Assembly (NCBI GenBank): GCA_016903675.1
Contig: JADQBA010000007.1
Span: forward strand, 70,551 to 134,550
Direction: 5' to 3'
DNA: 64,000 bases
Origin: Stigonema ocellatum SAG 48.90 = DSM 106950
GTDB lineage: Bacteria > Cyanobacteriota > Cyanobacteriia > Cyanobacteriales > Nostocaceae
Shown: positions 1-8,592 of the stretch, piece by piece
Position numbering within the stretch: position 1 is the first letter of the stretch
Layout: each line of letters opens with the position of its first letter
The notes under the pieces: model-generated
Databases searched by the model: none
What the model was told of the DNA's origin: nothing
What the model saw: the letters and a program-made list of their open reading frames with translations, nothing else
Translations under genes and position numbers: made by a program

Positions 1-378
1 TTATTTGAAAGTCGAATGGGGACAATGCTTACTACACAGAATACTGGAGTTTCAATCCCGCGAACGGGTTTCATTTATTTGAAAGTGCATAAAGTCAACA
101 ACTCCCGCTCCGGATGACTTGTTTCAATCCCGCGAACGGGTTTCATTTATTTGAAAGTTGTCATCTGTGTAACTACACTCGAAAGGTAAAAGAAGCGTTT
201 CAATCCCGCGAACGGGTTTCATTTATTTGAAAGTAATCTTCCTAAGTTCATCATGTGAATATCGCTTATGTTTCAATCCCGCGAACGGGTTTCATTTATT
301 TGAAAGTTCATAAAAGGAGTGCATTCGCATGACAACAGAAGGTTTCAATCCCGCGAACGGGTTTCATTTATTTGAAAG
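1..378 (-). CRISPR. CRISPR array 1, leader-proximal end (type I-D)
   Basis: Five complete 37-bp repeats start at 49, 121, 197, 270 and 342, and the last 11 bp of a sixth lie at 1-11. They are separated by 35-39 bp spacers. On the plus strand the repeat starts GTTTCAATCCCG and ends TTTATTTGAAAG. Read on the minus strand it ends in ATTGAAAC, like the 5' handle of known type I-D crRNAs (ACTGAAAC in Synechocystis). The leader and its promoter lie on the right at 379-741, so the array is transcribed leftwards out of the window, directly behind cas2. The array continues beyond the left edge, so its full size is unknown. Confidence 0.97.
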
Positions 379-741
379 TCCGCCAGCCAGAAGCCAATTA
401 TAGAGCCATTTCCACCAGAATTTTTGGCAGGTCTACTTTAAAAGTCCGTTTCCGGCATTTATTAACAGGCTCTACGTTCATACTTAAACCGCTAAAACTA
501 TTGAATTGTCAAGGTTCTGTCGATTTGGCGGGAGGTGGGGGGTTTTTGCCCGTGCTTTCCCCTGCCAAAAAAATTCTATCAGCACTATAGTACTCTGTCA
601 ACGAAGAAATGATGGGTAGAGAGCGACGCAGACTACGCATGTCGCGGTACGGTGACGCGGAGATATCTATTTTACAGACATCTCCGTGGCGACCTGTCAA
701 TCCCAGCCCGTCAATTCAAACTTGACAGAGTAATAGTAGGA
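379..741 (-). promoter_or_regulatory. CRISPR leader 1
   Basis: This gene-free stretch lies between the first repeat of array 1 and the cas2 stop codon. It is about 90-95% identical by eye to 16744-17109, which adjoins array 2 in the same way. That conservation, the A/T tracts and the minus-strand promoter at 573-601 mark it as the array leader. The decamer ACTCTGTCAA at 592-601 recurs inverted as TTGACAGAGT at 722-731. Short frames inside it are not genes. Confidence 0.9.
573..601 (-). promoter_or_regulatory. Promoter of CRISPR array 1
   Basis: On the minus strand there is TTGACA (601-596), a 17-bp spacer and TAGAAT (578-573), a near-consensus sigma70-type promoter. It points into the array, about 195 bp before the first repeat. 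The equivalent site in leader 2 has TTGACG, 17 bp and TATAAT. The transcription start itself is inferred. Confidence 0.75.
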
Positions 742-1035
742 TTATAGTATTATCGTCTCTTGCTGTCGAGGTTTGTCGGAACCGTAGGTAATAGTCTTAC
801 GTACTGCGCCAGCATCCAAAACATAGATCCGCACTGAATCTTCGGCAGGTTTAATCAAGTTCTCAACTTGAACCCTGAGTTTAGCAAACTGTACAGCAGT
901 CAAAAAACATTCAAACACGCTGTACTGCGTCCAAGTTCCATAACCAGAGAGCATTTTATGTAGTTTGGTTCGCCGCTTATTCGCTGCTTTAGTGTCTGGC
1001 AAATCGTAAATTATGAGGTAAAACAAAGTACTCAT
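742..1035 (-). CDS. cas2: CRISPR-associated endonuclease Cas2
   Basis: This 97-aa protein has normal Cas2 length. The N-terminus MSTLFYLIIYDLPDTKAANK is the typical first beta strand with its conserved Asp (YDLPD), followed by the helix ending LSGYGTWTQYSVFECFL. Cas2 forms the dimer that bridges two Cas1 dimers in the spacer-integration complex. Its ATG overlaps the cas1 stop by 4 bp (ATGA), which indicates translational coupling. It is the last cas gene, and its stop codon abuts leader 1. The final 21 codons recur as a remnant beside leader 2 (17110-17172). Confidence 0.96.
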   Translation of the reverse strand: MSTLFYLIIYDLPDTKAANKRRTKLHKMLSGYGTWTQYSVFECFLTAVQFAKLRVQVENLIKPAEDSVRIYVLDAGAVRKTITYGSDKPRQQETIIL

Positions 1036-2009
1036 CTCATTACCAGGGCTTTGTAGGGAACCCCTTCTTGTAAATGCCGACTCAATAAACGTGCCTGCAA
1101 TTCAATTGCACGACGATAGCTACAACGATAGCCAAAAGTGGGATGTTTAAACTCGTCGTTCATTTTTCGTTCCCATGCCTGCAAAAACTGTTTGCGTCCG
1201 GCTTCCGCAAGTCGATATGCACCAAGATTATCGGTAAAATCATTGGGTTTAATCTCTTTATGACTAATAACCGAAAGTATCAAATTATCCGCAATTAACG
1301 GGCGAAATTCTTCCATTAAATCGAGAACCATTGCAGGCTGTCCTCTGGTCGCTTCATGCAAATAACCAACGTAGGGGTCTAAACCAGCCATATGTACCGC
1401 AGCTGTTACCTGTACTTGCAAAAGTCCATAAGCAAATCCCAATAACGCATTGACTGCATCCGTGGGAGGACGGCGATTTCTGCCGTTAAATGACCATTGT
1501 TCTTCAAGCATGACCGACCAAGCCGCAAAATATTCTCGCGCCGCCAATCCTTCCACACCGCGTACTTCATCGAGAGTTGTTTGTTCTTTGACAAGCTGTT
1601 TGCGGGATTTGACGGGATTGTCTTTTTGGTCGTGACGATATAAAACAGCATGTTGATTGTGGATTTTGCCAGTCACAATTGTTTTGACAATGTCTAAGCG
1701 ATGAGCTTCGTCATAGTAAGCAGCATACTGCGCCAGCCGCAACTGACCGTTACGCGAGTATCCGGGAAGCGCAGAGCCTAAGTATTTACCGAAACTAGAA
1801 AGGTAATGTACGGGCATTCCCAGTTCCAAAGCATATACGAGAGCATCGCCAGTCATCTGGGGATTTCCCATCAATACGACTTGCTCCACAGTTTGGGCAG
1901 GAACCGATTTTTTCTCCCAACTGCCATCTTCTTGTTTTAAGGCGACTTTAAAAGCTTCCGCAGTTTTACTTAAAACTGCATCCGGTTGAGTAACGTATAA
2001 AACTGACAT
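1032..2009 (-). CDS. cas1: CRISPR-associated integrase Cas1
   Basis: This 325-aa protein is the metal-dependent integrase that inserts new spacers at the leader end. The C-terminal catalytic domain is intact: candidate metal ligands are Glu near residue 153 (GVEGLAAREYF), His218 (YVGYLHE) and Asp230 in the segment LDLMEEFRPLIAD. The helix DAVNALLGFAYGLL is a Cas1 hallmark. Only three bases separate it from the cas4 stop, and it overlaps cas2 by 4 bp, so cas4-cas1-cas2 form a tight adaptation module, as is usual in type I-D. Confidence 0.97.
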   Translation of the reverse strand: MSVLYVTQPDAVLSKTAEAFKVALKQEDGSWEKKSVPAQTVEQVVLMGNPQMTGDALVYALELGMPVHYLSSFGKYLGSALPGYSRNGQLRLAQYAAYYDEAHRLDIVKTIVTGKIHNQHAVLYRHDQKDNPVKSRKQLVKEQTTLDEVRGVEGLAAREYFAAWSVMLEEQWSFNGRNRRPPTDAVNALLGFAYGLLQVQVTAAVHMAGLDPYVGYLHEATRGQPAMVLDLMEEFRPLIADNLILSVISHKEIKPNDFTDNLGAYRLAEAGRKQFLQAWERKMNDEFKHPTFGYRCSYRRAIELQARLLSRHLQEGVPYKALVMR

Positions 2010-2012
2010 AAT

Positions 2013-2597
2013 TTATACCTCTAGGCGTAATTTTTTGATTTCTTTTGGCAAGCAAATTTTCTGCAAGCTGCAATCTCGACACTTTTTTGGGTGGTCGATG
2101 GGTGGCGGCATTGCCTTGCCAATTGCAGTCCGCGCTGCCTGAATTGCTTCTTCTGTAGCTTGTCGCAATTCTGGTGTAAAATTTACCCTTTGGCGGCGAC
2201 GGTTGGCGTAGTAGAATATTTCTCCGTAAGGAATAGAGACTCCTGTGCGCTCTTCGAGACACAAAGCTGCACCACACAGTTGAAAATGGTCGTTGTTGTG
2301 GTTTGCCATGCGTCCCTTTTTAAATTCCAAGGGGACGAGCTGGTCGTCTATTTCTTCCACAGCATCAATGATACCGTTGAGCAGCAGGCGATCGCTCCAC
2401 ACCCACTGATGTCGATAAATAACCTTATCACCTTCAACATTCTTACCCTCGTCATCAACATTGCGGTGCAGGTGGCGACCAAGGATCAGGTGTTCGTTGT
2501 CCGCGTTTTCACCCAGTTCGTATTCAAGGAAAAAACGACGGGGGCAATATTCCCAAGCATTTAGATAAGCTAAGGGAAGATAGAATTGTTCGTTCAT
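2013..2597 (-). CDS. cas4: CRISPR-associated exonuclease Cas4
   Basis: This 194-aa protein belongs to the RecB-like PD-(D/E)XK nucleases that trim prespacers and choose the PAM end. The nuclease core is visible as GIIDAVEE followed by LVPLEFKKGR (Asp ... Glu-x-Lys). Four cysteines suited to an Fe-S cluster are present: one in the N-terminal WEYCPRRFF and three in the C-terminal KKCRDCSLQKICLP. It sits 12 bp after cas6 and 3 bp before cas1, so it is co-transcribed and is the Cas4 partner of this Cas1-Cas2. Confidence 0.95.
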   Translation of the reverse strand: MNEQFYLPLAYLNAWEYCPRRFFLEYELGENADNEHLILGRHLHRNVDDEGKNVEGDKVIYRHQWVWSDRLLLNGIIDAVEEIDDQLVPLEFKKGRMANHNNDHFQLCGAALCLEERTGVSIPYGEIFYYANRRRQRVNFTPELRQATEEAIQAARTAIGKAMPPPIDHPKKCRDCSLQKICLPKEIKKLRLEV

Positions 2598-2609
2598 TTT
2601 ACGTTAACC

Positions 2610-3455
2610 TCAAACCCTTTTTCCCAGGTTTTTTTGAATTTTGAATTTTGAATTTCCTAGCTGCGTCTGTCCCATTCCCATCGCGGTTTTACGCCCTACC
2701 CCAGCAAAAAAGGCAAAATTTGCTAATATAGTCGCAATTCGTGCCATTTCAGTGCTAATAAATCGATAGCGTACCCAACCTTGCGCTCCAATTTCCGTAC
2801 CTCCTTCCATCTTGAGTGCATAGGTTTTTAATTCGTAGGCTGTAACCAAAGCATCCCATTCACAAGCTGGAAGATGATATTCTTCTGGTGCAAAAATATT
2901 CCATCGTCGATGCAGCGAGTTAAATACCAATTCGGGTAGCGGAAATGTCTGAACACCTTGATTTTGCTTGAAGCTAGTAGGAGATAAAAAATGCAATTCA
3001 ATTTCATTGAAAACCTGCGGAGGATTAGATAATAAAGCATAGTCAGCTGCACCAGCTAGTTGATGCGTTCCCGGTAACGTATACATATTACGTAGTACAA
3101 ACGGGAAATCTGCTAATACTAAAGATTGGGTTTCTGACCGTTCAAATCCCCGCATCAATGGTTCAATTAAACTACCCTCTAATAACCCAATCCGAAAATA
3201 AAAATAATCTCCTACACGCACCCCACCCTGACGGCGATTTCCTAACAGTCCTGAAATAGTCAATGGTGAATTTTGACTTGTATGCACAGCTTCGGCAACA
3301 GATGGGTTTGCTGCTGTCAACCACTTGAGTACCAAAGCGTGCAATGCACGAGCTAAAGTAGGGGGAATATCCCCAAAATCCGCAGCGGCAAGTTCAATAA
3401 CGATTGAGTGTAATGTAGAAAATTTATGCTGTTGCAACGACATTTCCTGCTCCAT
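2610..3455 (-). CDS. cas6: crRNA-processing endoribonuclease Cas6
   Basis: This 281-aa Cas6-type protein should cut the array transcript inside each repeat and leave the 8-nt 5' handle. The C-terminus carries the glycine-rich RAMP signature (FFAGVGRKTAMGMGQTQL). Its position between csc1 and cas4 is standard for type I-D. The reading frame overlaps the end of csc1 by 32 bp. ATG at 3455 follows an AAGGA-like site, and a second ATG at 3443 follows GGAG, so the exact start is open. The last residues read into AT-rich repeat sequence. Confidence 0.9.
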   Translation of the reverse strand: MEQEMSLQQHKFSTLHSIVIELAAADFGDIPPTLARALHALVLKWLTAANPSVAEAVHTSQNSPLTISGLLGNRRQGGVRVGDYFYFRIGLLEGSLIEPLMRGFERSETQSLVLADFPFVLRNMYTLPGTHQLAGAADYALLSNPPQVFNEIELHFLSPTSFKQNQGVQTFPLPELVFNSLHRRWNIFAPEEYHLPACEWDALVTAYELKTYALKMEGGTEIGAQGWVRYRFISTEMARIATILANFAFFAGVGRKTAMGMGQTQLGNSKFKIQKNLGKRV

Positions 3456-4233
3456 AAAATGTTCCTTTTGGTAGATTAATTTCTTCTGGTAATTGTTGAT
3501 ATTGTTGTGCGGTTAATGTTGATTTGAAAGCTTGCCAATGCTTTTTTTTAGTTTCATCATTTTTTTTAGCTACTAAATACTCACCGTGCAACTGTGCCTG
3601 ACTGACCAAACTAACAGGAGGCATCACAATACGGTTATAAAGGAGCATTCGAGTATAGCTTGGCAAATCTAACGGATTTAAAGGATGCAAACAGGTGTAA
3701 TCACCAGATTTATTTTGCATAACTTGCTCGGGAATTCTTATTGCTTCAACTCTGACTTTTGCTGCCCATTTTCCTAAACGTATCCAACGCGGAATTTTGA
3801 TGCTTTCCGGTGCGATAATATAAGTACGATATTGGCTACCAACAGCTAGTTCTTTAGCTCTTCCGTAATTGATTGGGTAATTTTTCTCTGCACCTTTATC
3901 GCCAAACTGTTTTGATTTGCCATAATAGCCAACTTGAGCAGCTTTAAAGGTATTAATTTGATATGACCAATTGATAGGTTGAGCAGGAAATACATAAATC
4001 CCGGCATGATTGAGATGGAGAAGATTTTGTTCACCGCTTGTATCTAAATATGTCGGTTTTTGTGCTAATTCTCCTTGTAGTCGATATGGTTGGGGAATGT
4101 AATGAATTGAAAAGAGTGCAAAACTTAACCCCCAATTATGCAAATATTTTTCAGTTTCATAAAGAATCCCCATCTCCCGCGTGGCAAAGAAAACGTTGTC
4201 ATGTAGTGTCAACATGCAGTGATATAGTGCCAT
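3424..4233 (-). CDS. csc1: Type I-D Cascade subunit Csc1 (Cas5 family)
   Basis: This 269-aa protein lies directly before cas6 in the operon. The N-terminus (MALYHCMLTLHDNVFFATRE, then ETEKYLHNWGLSFAL) matches the Csc1 pattern of a RAMP ferredoxin-like fold. Csc1 is the Cas5-type subunit that caps the 5' handle of the crRNA in the type I-D effector. Identification rests on this N-terminal pattern plus gene order. A 268-bp repeat-filled gap separates it from csc2 upstream, so its translation may depend on read-through of a strong hairpin (4262-4500). Confidence 0.88.
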   Translation of the reverse strand: MALYHCMLTLHDNVFFATREMGILYETEKYLHNWGLSFALFSIHYIPQPYRLQGELAQKPTYLDTSGEQNLLHLNHAGIYVFPAQPINWSYQINTFKAAQVGYYGKSKQFGDKGAEKNYPINYGRAKELAVGSQYRTYIIAPESIKIPRWIRLGKWAAKVRVEAIRIPEQVMQNKSGDYTCLHPLNPLDLPSYTRMLLYNRIVMPPVSLVSQAQLHGEYLVAKKNDETKKKHWQAFKSTLTAQQYQQLPEEINLPKGTFYGAGNVVATA

Positions 4234-4261
4234 AGCAAAATCCTTTGATTACAATAAACAT

Positions 4262-4500
4262 CTATAGGAGAGGGGGAACAGGGGGGAGAGGGGGGACAAG
4301 GGAGATAGGGGAGATAGGGGGGACAAGGGGGATAGGGGAGATAGGGGGGACAAGGGGGACAAGGGGGATAGGGGAGATAGGGGAGATAAGGGAGATGGGG
4401 AAAAAGTGAGATAAATGCTTCCTTGTCCCCCTTGTCCCCCTTGTCCCCCTTGTCCCCCCTCTCCCCCTCCCCCCCTCTCCCCCTCTCCCCCTCTCCCCTT
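4262..4500. repeat. Long G-rich/C-rich inverted repeat inside the cas operon
   Basis: The left half (about 4267-4400) is built from purine units such as GGGGGACAA and GGGGAGATA. The right half (about 4420-4500) is built from the complementary TTGTCCCCC and CTCTCCCC units, with roughly 20 bp between. The cas mRNA would carry a long imperfect hairpin between csc2 and csc1. Similar TTGTCCCCC units occur at 32650-32710, so this is a dispersed low-complexity repeat that has settled in the operon. Confidence 0.9.
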
Positions 4501-4501
4501 C

Positions 4502-5494
4502 TTACCTTTTCTTTTTCAGCGCCCCAAATGATTCCGCATAGGCTTTAGTTTGTCCGTAGAGTGCAGCCATAGTTTCTACTAAACGTGCTTCATCTTGATA
4601 CAAAGTGCTGACTTCATCCAGCAGTTCTTCTAACTGAGAGCCAAAAATTAGCTTTGTTTTACGTACAGGTTCGTCGTTCAGTAAATTATTCGCCACCGTT
4701 TCTACCTGCTGTAAAATGTCGCCAATAGGAGCATCAACATCGCCCTTTAAAGCATCGTAAAGCGCCTGAGTATAATGTAAGTTGCTAAAGATTTCGCCAT
4801 CACAGAATACGATCCCTGCTATATAGTTTTTCATCGTCCCCGTGCGAGATTCCTGTGCACCGTAACGCTTAGTACGTAGCACATTACCAAGAACGTATAC
4901 AAAGCCTTCATAAGTTGAATCGCGCAGGGTTTCTACTGTAGGAAAAGTCACTTCTGGAATAACGTGGTCTAATTCATTGATACTGCTACGCATTTCCCCT
5001 GCTTCACTCATTGTTCCTCCTTCAAAAGGGGCGTTGAAGGTAAAGCTGCGATGCGACTGTTCGTAAGCACTCAAGGAAAAAGCAGAGTCTGAGTATACTT
5101 TGGAACGTTCAGACCCACTATCGCCGATCGCAAATCCGTAAATAATACAATCAGGGCATTTCTTACAAGATTTCTCGCCGTTGTATTCACAGGATTTATC
5201 TTTATTGGTTTCATCTGCGCTGGTAAGATTTAACCCACGGAGTAGTTCGCGTCCAGCAAGTCTTTCGGGGGTCGTTTGTTTGCGCTTGAACATCACTAAA
5301 CGGCTGATTTGTTTTTTGCTTGCATCCGTGGTTCCTAAACCAGCTTGTGTTCGTGCAGTATTGAGGATTCCATCAGTTTGGAAGACTGGGAATGATTGAC
5401 TGTGACGTAACAGGATGAAGTGGATATACGAACCAGATGCCAATCGGGGGAATGCAGATTGGAATTCGGGTTTTAAAGTTGCTAGAATAGTCAT
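4502..5494 (-). CDS. csc2: Type I-D Cascade backbone subunit Csc2 (Cas7 family)
   Basis: This 330-aa protein starts MTILATLKPEF. Csc2 is the Cas7-type subunit that polymerises along the crRNA. A cysteine-rich insertion (CEYNGEKSCKKCPDC) looks like a zinc-binding loop known from Cas7 proteins, followed by YGFAIGDSGSERSKVYSD. The frame is open further upstream to 5557. However, ATG at 5494 is preceded by AGGAG at good distance, and the extra 21 codons would be read from a dispersed repeat (ACGCAAAGGCGCAAAG), so 5494 is preferred. It lies 76 bp after cas10d. Confidence 0.93.
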   Translation of the reverse strand: MTILATLKPEFQSAFPRLASGSYIHFILLRHSQSFPVFQTDGILNTARTQAGLGTTDASKKQISRLVMFKRKQTTPERLAGRELLRGLNLTSADETNKDKSCEYNGEKSCKKCPDCIIYGFAIGDSGSERSKVYSDSAFSLSAYEQSHRSFTFNAPFEGGTMSEAGEMRSSINELDHVIPEVTFPTVETLRDSTYEGFVYVLGNVLRTKRYGAQESRTGTMKNYIAGIVFCDGEIFSNLHYTQALYDALKGDVDAPIGDILQQVETVANNLLNDEPVRKTKLIFGSQLEELLDEVSTLYQDEARLVETMAALYGQTKAYAESFGALKKKR

Positions 5495-5570
5495 GATTTG
5501 GCTCCTATTTGTGGGGTTGCTGAGTGAAAATATGAATTGGCTCACGCAAAGGCGCAAAGACGCAAAGAAT

Positions 5571-8510
5571 TTAAGACGATTTAGCAGATTTCTCTTGCAA
5601 AGCTAACCAACGGTAAGCAAATTCTGCACCTGATTTAATCCGGTTCCGATTTTCTTGTAACAAGGCGCGATCGCCTTTATAAAGTTCAAGAAATAATTCA
5701 CGGACACAGGTTGTCATAAACCCATGAATTGCAATTAACTCTCGTTCCTCTCTTGTGGCTTTATCTGTTGATTTATCCATCATTAAAGGACGTTTATAAA
5801 CTTCTTGACGAGCCAAAGCATCCTTTATTTGCCCAGAAGCTTCAAAAATTAAATCATCCACATCAACTTCTTGAGGAACTGACAAAATAAGTTCCAATGC
5901 TTTAGATAAAGGTAGTAAAATTGTATGGCTAGATTCTCCTAAATTTGCTTGATAAAACACACGATACTGTTGCACAACTTTTTCAATTAACTTCATGAGA
6001 TAAATCCCTCCATCTTTTTGTGAATTATTTTGGACAACATTGTTATCACTCCCTACCCATTTTTCGGCATATTGCCAATAACGTTTAACTTCATCTTGAC
6101 TAGGTATCTCTCGGTTATCACGTCGTAAACCCTCTGCTGCTAAACAAAAAATATTGAGTACATTCGTTGTAACCTCCCGAACTGTTTTAATCAAATCTCG
6201 CCACTTGGCTTCTGGTGGAGAACTGCGAGTATCTAGATGGAGGCTGTAGGCAATTAAAAGTCGCTGCATTGCATTATGGAAATCCTGAATTCGCAAGGCA
6301 TTAGACAATCCAAGTAAATTCCAAAATGATGCAGGCGCATCGAGAATGACAGACTCTTTGAAATCGCGATCGCTGTTATACAGTGGCACAGAACTACTAG
6401 TAGCCATCACCTTGACTCCTAGCAATATGGGAAGTGATAAAGCCAAGAAAGCAGGTTGCACCCAGGCATCAGTCAGTGTTTTACCGCGAGTTGTCGTGTA
6501 GTTCATGGCCATAAAAGGCAAGTCTTCTTTGTTATATTTATCTTTTGGAAAACGTCCTAATTCTGCTTCATCATTTAACCAACTCACCGATTGCAAGGCA
6601 TTCATATTCATGTCAAACTCTAACCATCGCTTGCGGACATCCCAAAGGTTTATCAGCTTCATATTGTTGACTAACAATTTGACAGCAGCAGCCGTTTGTG
6701 GTGAATACACGTAAGCAGGAAAAATATATAAAAATACTGGTTGTTGTTCTTCTAATTTTCCTGCTGGTACTGACCAAAAAGCTTGTCGCAACAACATTTC
6801 TAAAGCCCATATTTTGGAAATACCGCGTTTTATTTGTCTACCTCCAAGAGCATTTTTATTACTATATTGCTGTGGCTTGAATAAAACTACTGAATCCATT
6901 TGGTCTTCGGATGCAAACTCACCTGAACTTAATGAACAAATAGGTTGTTTAGCTACCTTTGTTTTGGCATCAGCATAAGCTGTCAACTCAGCATCAAAAG
7001 ACGGACAATCACTTTCCCATCCTTTAACTTCTAAATATTGTGTTAAATATTCATAAAAAATCTTGCGTATCGGGCTAACGTGTGAAGGCAGCAAGTTATT
7101 TTCACTTGCCCAGGTTGCTAAATCTTCTGCCCATCTTTCAAGATTTTCTGAAACATCTTCTGGTTTTAAACTTGCATGACTAGCAATATAATATGCTGCC
7201 GCATGATACCAACCATAATTTACACCTCCTGACTCTACTTGTGCTTGTTCGGGAGATATTTTGTCTTGAATTCCTAATTTATTAATCATCCAGTCAATGT
7301 ATTCTGGTGAATCACCAAAAAACTCTTTTTGAGTAAAAAAAATAAATTCGGCAATTCTATCTGCACGGATATCTGCACCTTGACTCAGAAATTCTCGCTC
7401 AGTTTCAGTTAAAGACAATTTCTCCAAACGTTTGGGGGTAGCAGGGTCTTTAATATTTGCTACTTTGACCTCAATAACTCGTGGTAGATGGGGAATTAAT
7501 TCGGATGGAGAAAATAATTCTAAGGTTTGAGGTGCAACTTTTAACCCCTTACCATCTCGCTTAAAACCAATATCTCCACCCATCATTTTACTGGCTAAAA
7601 TTCCACTAATCTGCTCCCAAATATGGTTTTGCAGTTCGTTCATATCGGGAGTTTGATTATTTGCTGGTACCAGATAAATGACACCCTGAGCAAAGAATAA
7701 AAGTGGCTCCCAATTTAATTGTCTTGCAAAGTTCATTGTGGCGTTATGAATACCATTACTGAGAATGCCTATGGTATCTCGCAAGCGATGGTAAACCAAA
7801 TCTTTGTTAATATTTAAAAATCGCAGTTGTTCCCGTAGGCGTTGTCCTCCGGTTTGAGTATCGACATCTGCTGGGTCACTGAAATGTACGGCAATATCAC
7901 CAAAAGCAAGTAGACGACGTAGAGGAATTTCTAATCGGCGACGGTCTTTAATTGTAGGAACAGGCCAGTTGGCAGGGTAAATATTTATGCCGACTTTATT
8001 TTGTGTATTTTGTGCCAAGTAAGCAATTTCAGGTAAATACTCCTGCCATTCTGACCAAAATAAGTTAAAGTTAAGCCTTTCTCCTAAATTACGACATAGA
8101 TCAATAATTTCCTCAGTTTCCCAATTTTTCGGTGTTTCTTCGCCCTGACCATTGCAATACTTGTTGTAGTCGTGCAATGTTAATCCTAAACAAAGGAGAT
8201 ATTTTTCAATATCTGATAAAGGCTGATGTAAATATTTACTAATGTTCCAAGCTGTTAGTAAGCCATTAAGAACATGAACCAGTAAATTTTGATCGGCACG
8301 ACTTGACCACTTTTGTGCTTTTTCTTGAGCATAGGAGTCTCCAAGCTGAGATAATAATTGATAGTGTGCTTCGTAAGAACCACCCAAGGCTGAAATTAGA
8401 GCAAATTCTTGTTCTAGAGATGGGAGTAACTTTTCTACATACAAACGCAAGATAGGGTCTGTATCTTCTGGTAGAGTTTCGATGAGTAGTGTTTGGAGAA
8501 GAGTAGACAT
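5571..8510 (-). CDS. cas10d: Type I-D large subunit Cas10d with HD nuclease domain
   Basis: This 979-aa protein is the type-defining large subunit of the I-D effector. Near the N-terminus are His79 (LLVHVLNG) and His113-Asp114 (LTLHDYNKYC), which fit the HD nuclease domain that type I-D carries on Cas10d rather than on Cas3. No intact GGDD polymerase motif is visible, as usual for Cas10d. The length is normal. There is no obvious ribosome binding site before ATG at 8510, and the gap to cas3 (8511-8592) contains AGTTAGG tandem repeats. Confidence 0.93.
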   Translation of the reverse strand: MSTLLQTLLIETLPEDTDPILRLYVEKLLPSLEQEFALISALGGSYEAHYQLLSQLGDSYAQEKAQKWSSRADQNLLVHVLNGLLTAWNISKYLHQPLSDIEKYLLCLGLTLHDYNKYCNGQGEETPKNWETEEIIDLCRNLGERLNFNLFWSEWQEYLPEIAYLAQNTQNKVGINIYPANWPVPTIKDRRRLEIPLRRLLAFGDIAVHFSDPADVDTQTGGQRLREQLRFLNINKDLVYHRLRDTIGILSNGIHNATMNFARQLNWEPLLFFAQGVIYLVPANNQTPDMNELQNHIWEQISGILASKMMGGDIGFKRDGKGLKVAPQTLELFSPSELIPHLPRVIEVKVANIKDPATPKRLEKLSLTETEREFLSQGADIRADRIAEFIFFTQKEFFGDSPEYIDWMINKLGIQDKISPEQAQVESGGVNYGWYHAAAYYIASHASLKPEDVSENLERWAEDLATWASENNLLPSHVSPIRKIFYEYLTQYLEVKGWESDCPSFDAELTAYADAKTKVAKQPICSLSSGEFASEDQMDSVVLFKPQQYSNKNALGGRQIKRGISKIWALEMLLRQAFWSVPAGKLEEQQPVFLYIFPAYVYSPQTAAAVKLLVNNMKLINLWDVRKRWLEFDMNMNALQSVSWLNDEAELGRFPKDKYNKEDLPFMAMNYTTTRGKTLTDAWVQPAFLALSLPILLGVKVMATSSSVPLYNSDRDFKESVILDAPASFWNLLGLSNALRIQDFHNAMQRLLIAYSLHLDTRSSPPEAKWRDLIKTVREVTTNVLNIFCLAAEGLRRDNREIPSQDEVKRYWQYAEKWVGSDNNVVQNNSQKDGGIYLMKLIEKVVQQYRVFYQANLGESSHTILLPLSKALELILSVPQEVDVDDLIFEASGQIKDALARQEVYKRPLMMDKSTDKATREERELIAIHGFMTTCVRELFLELYKGDRALLQENRNRIKSGAEFAYRWLALQEKSAKSS

Positions 8511-8592
8511 AATTAAAGAGGAGTTAGGAGTTAGGAATTAGGAGTTAGCAGTTAGAATGAATATTGAATTCTGATTTTTTTGTTAAGAATTT

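Noticed and set aside
372..590. Open frame of 72 codons in leader 1, with a 105-codon relative in leader 2 (16665-16982)
   Set aside because: The similarity of the two frames only reflects leader duplication. There is no ribosome binding site, and the region carries promoter and array boundary.
722..750. Plus-strand TTGACA-17-TAGTAT promoter running antisense into cas2
   Set aside because: The -10 box is weak, and spacing changes to 18 in the second copy. It may simply be part of the inverted TTGACAGAGT pair.
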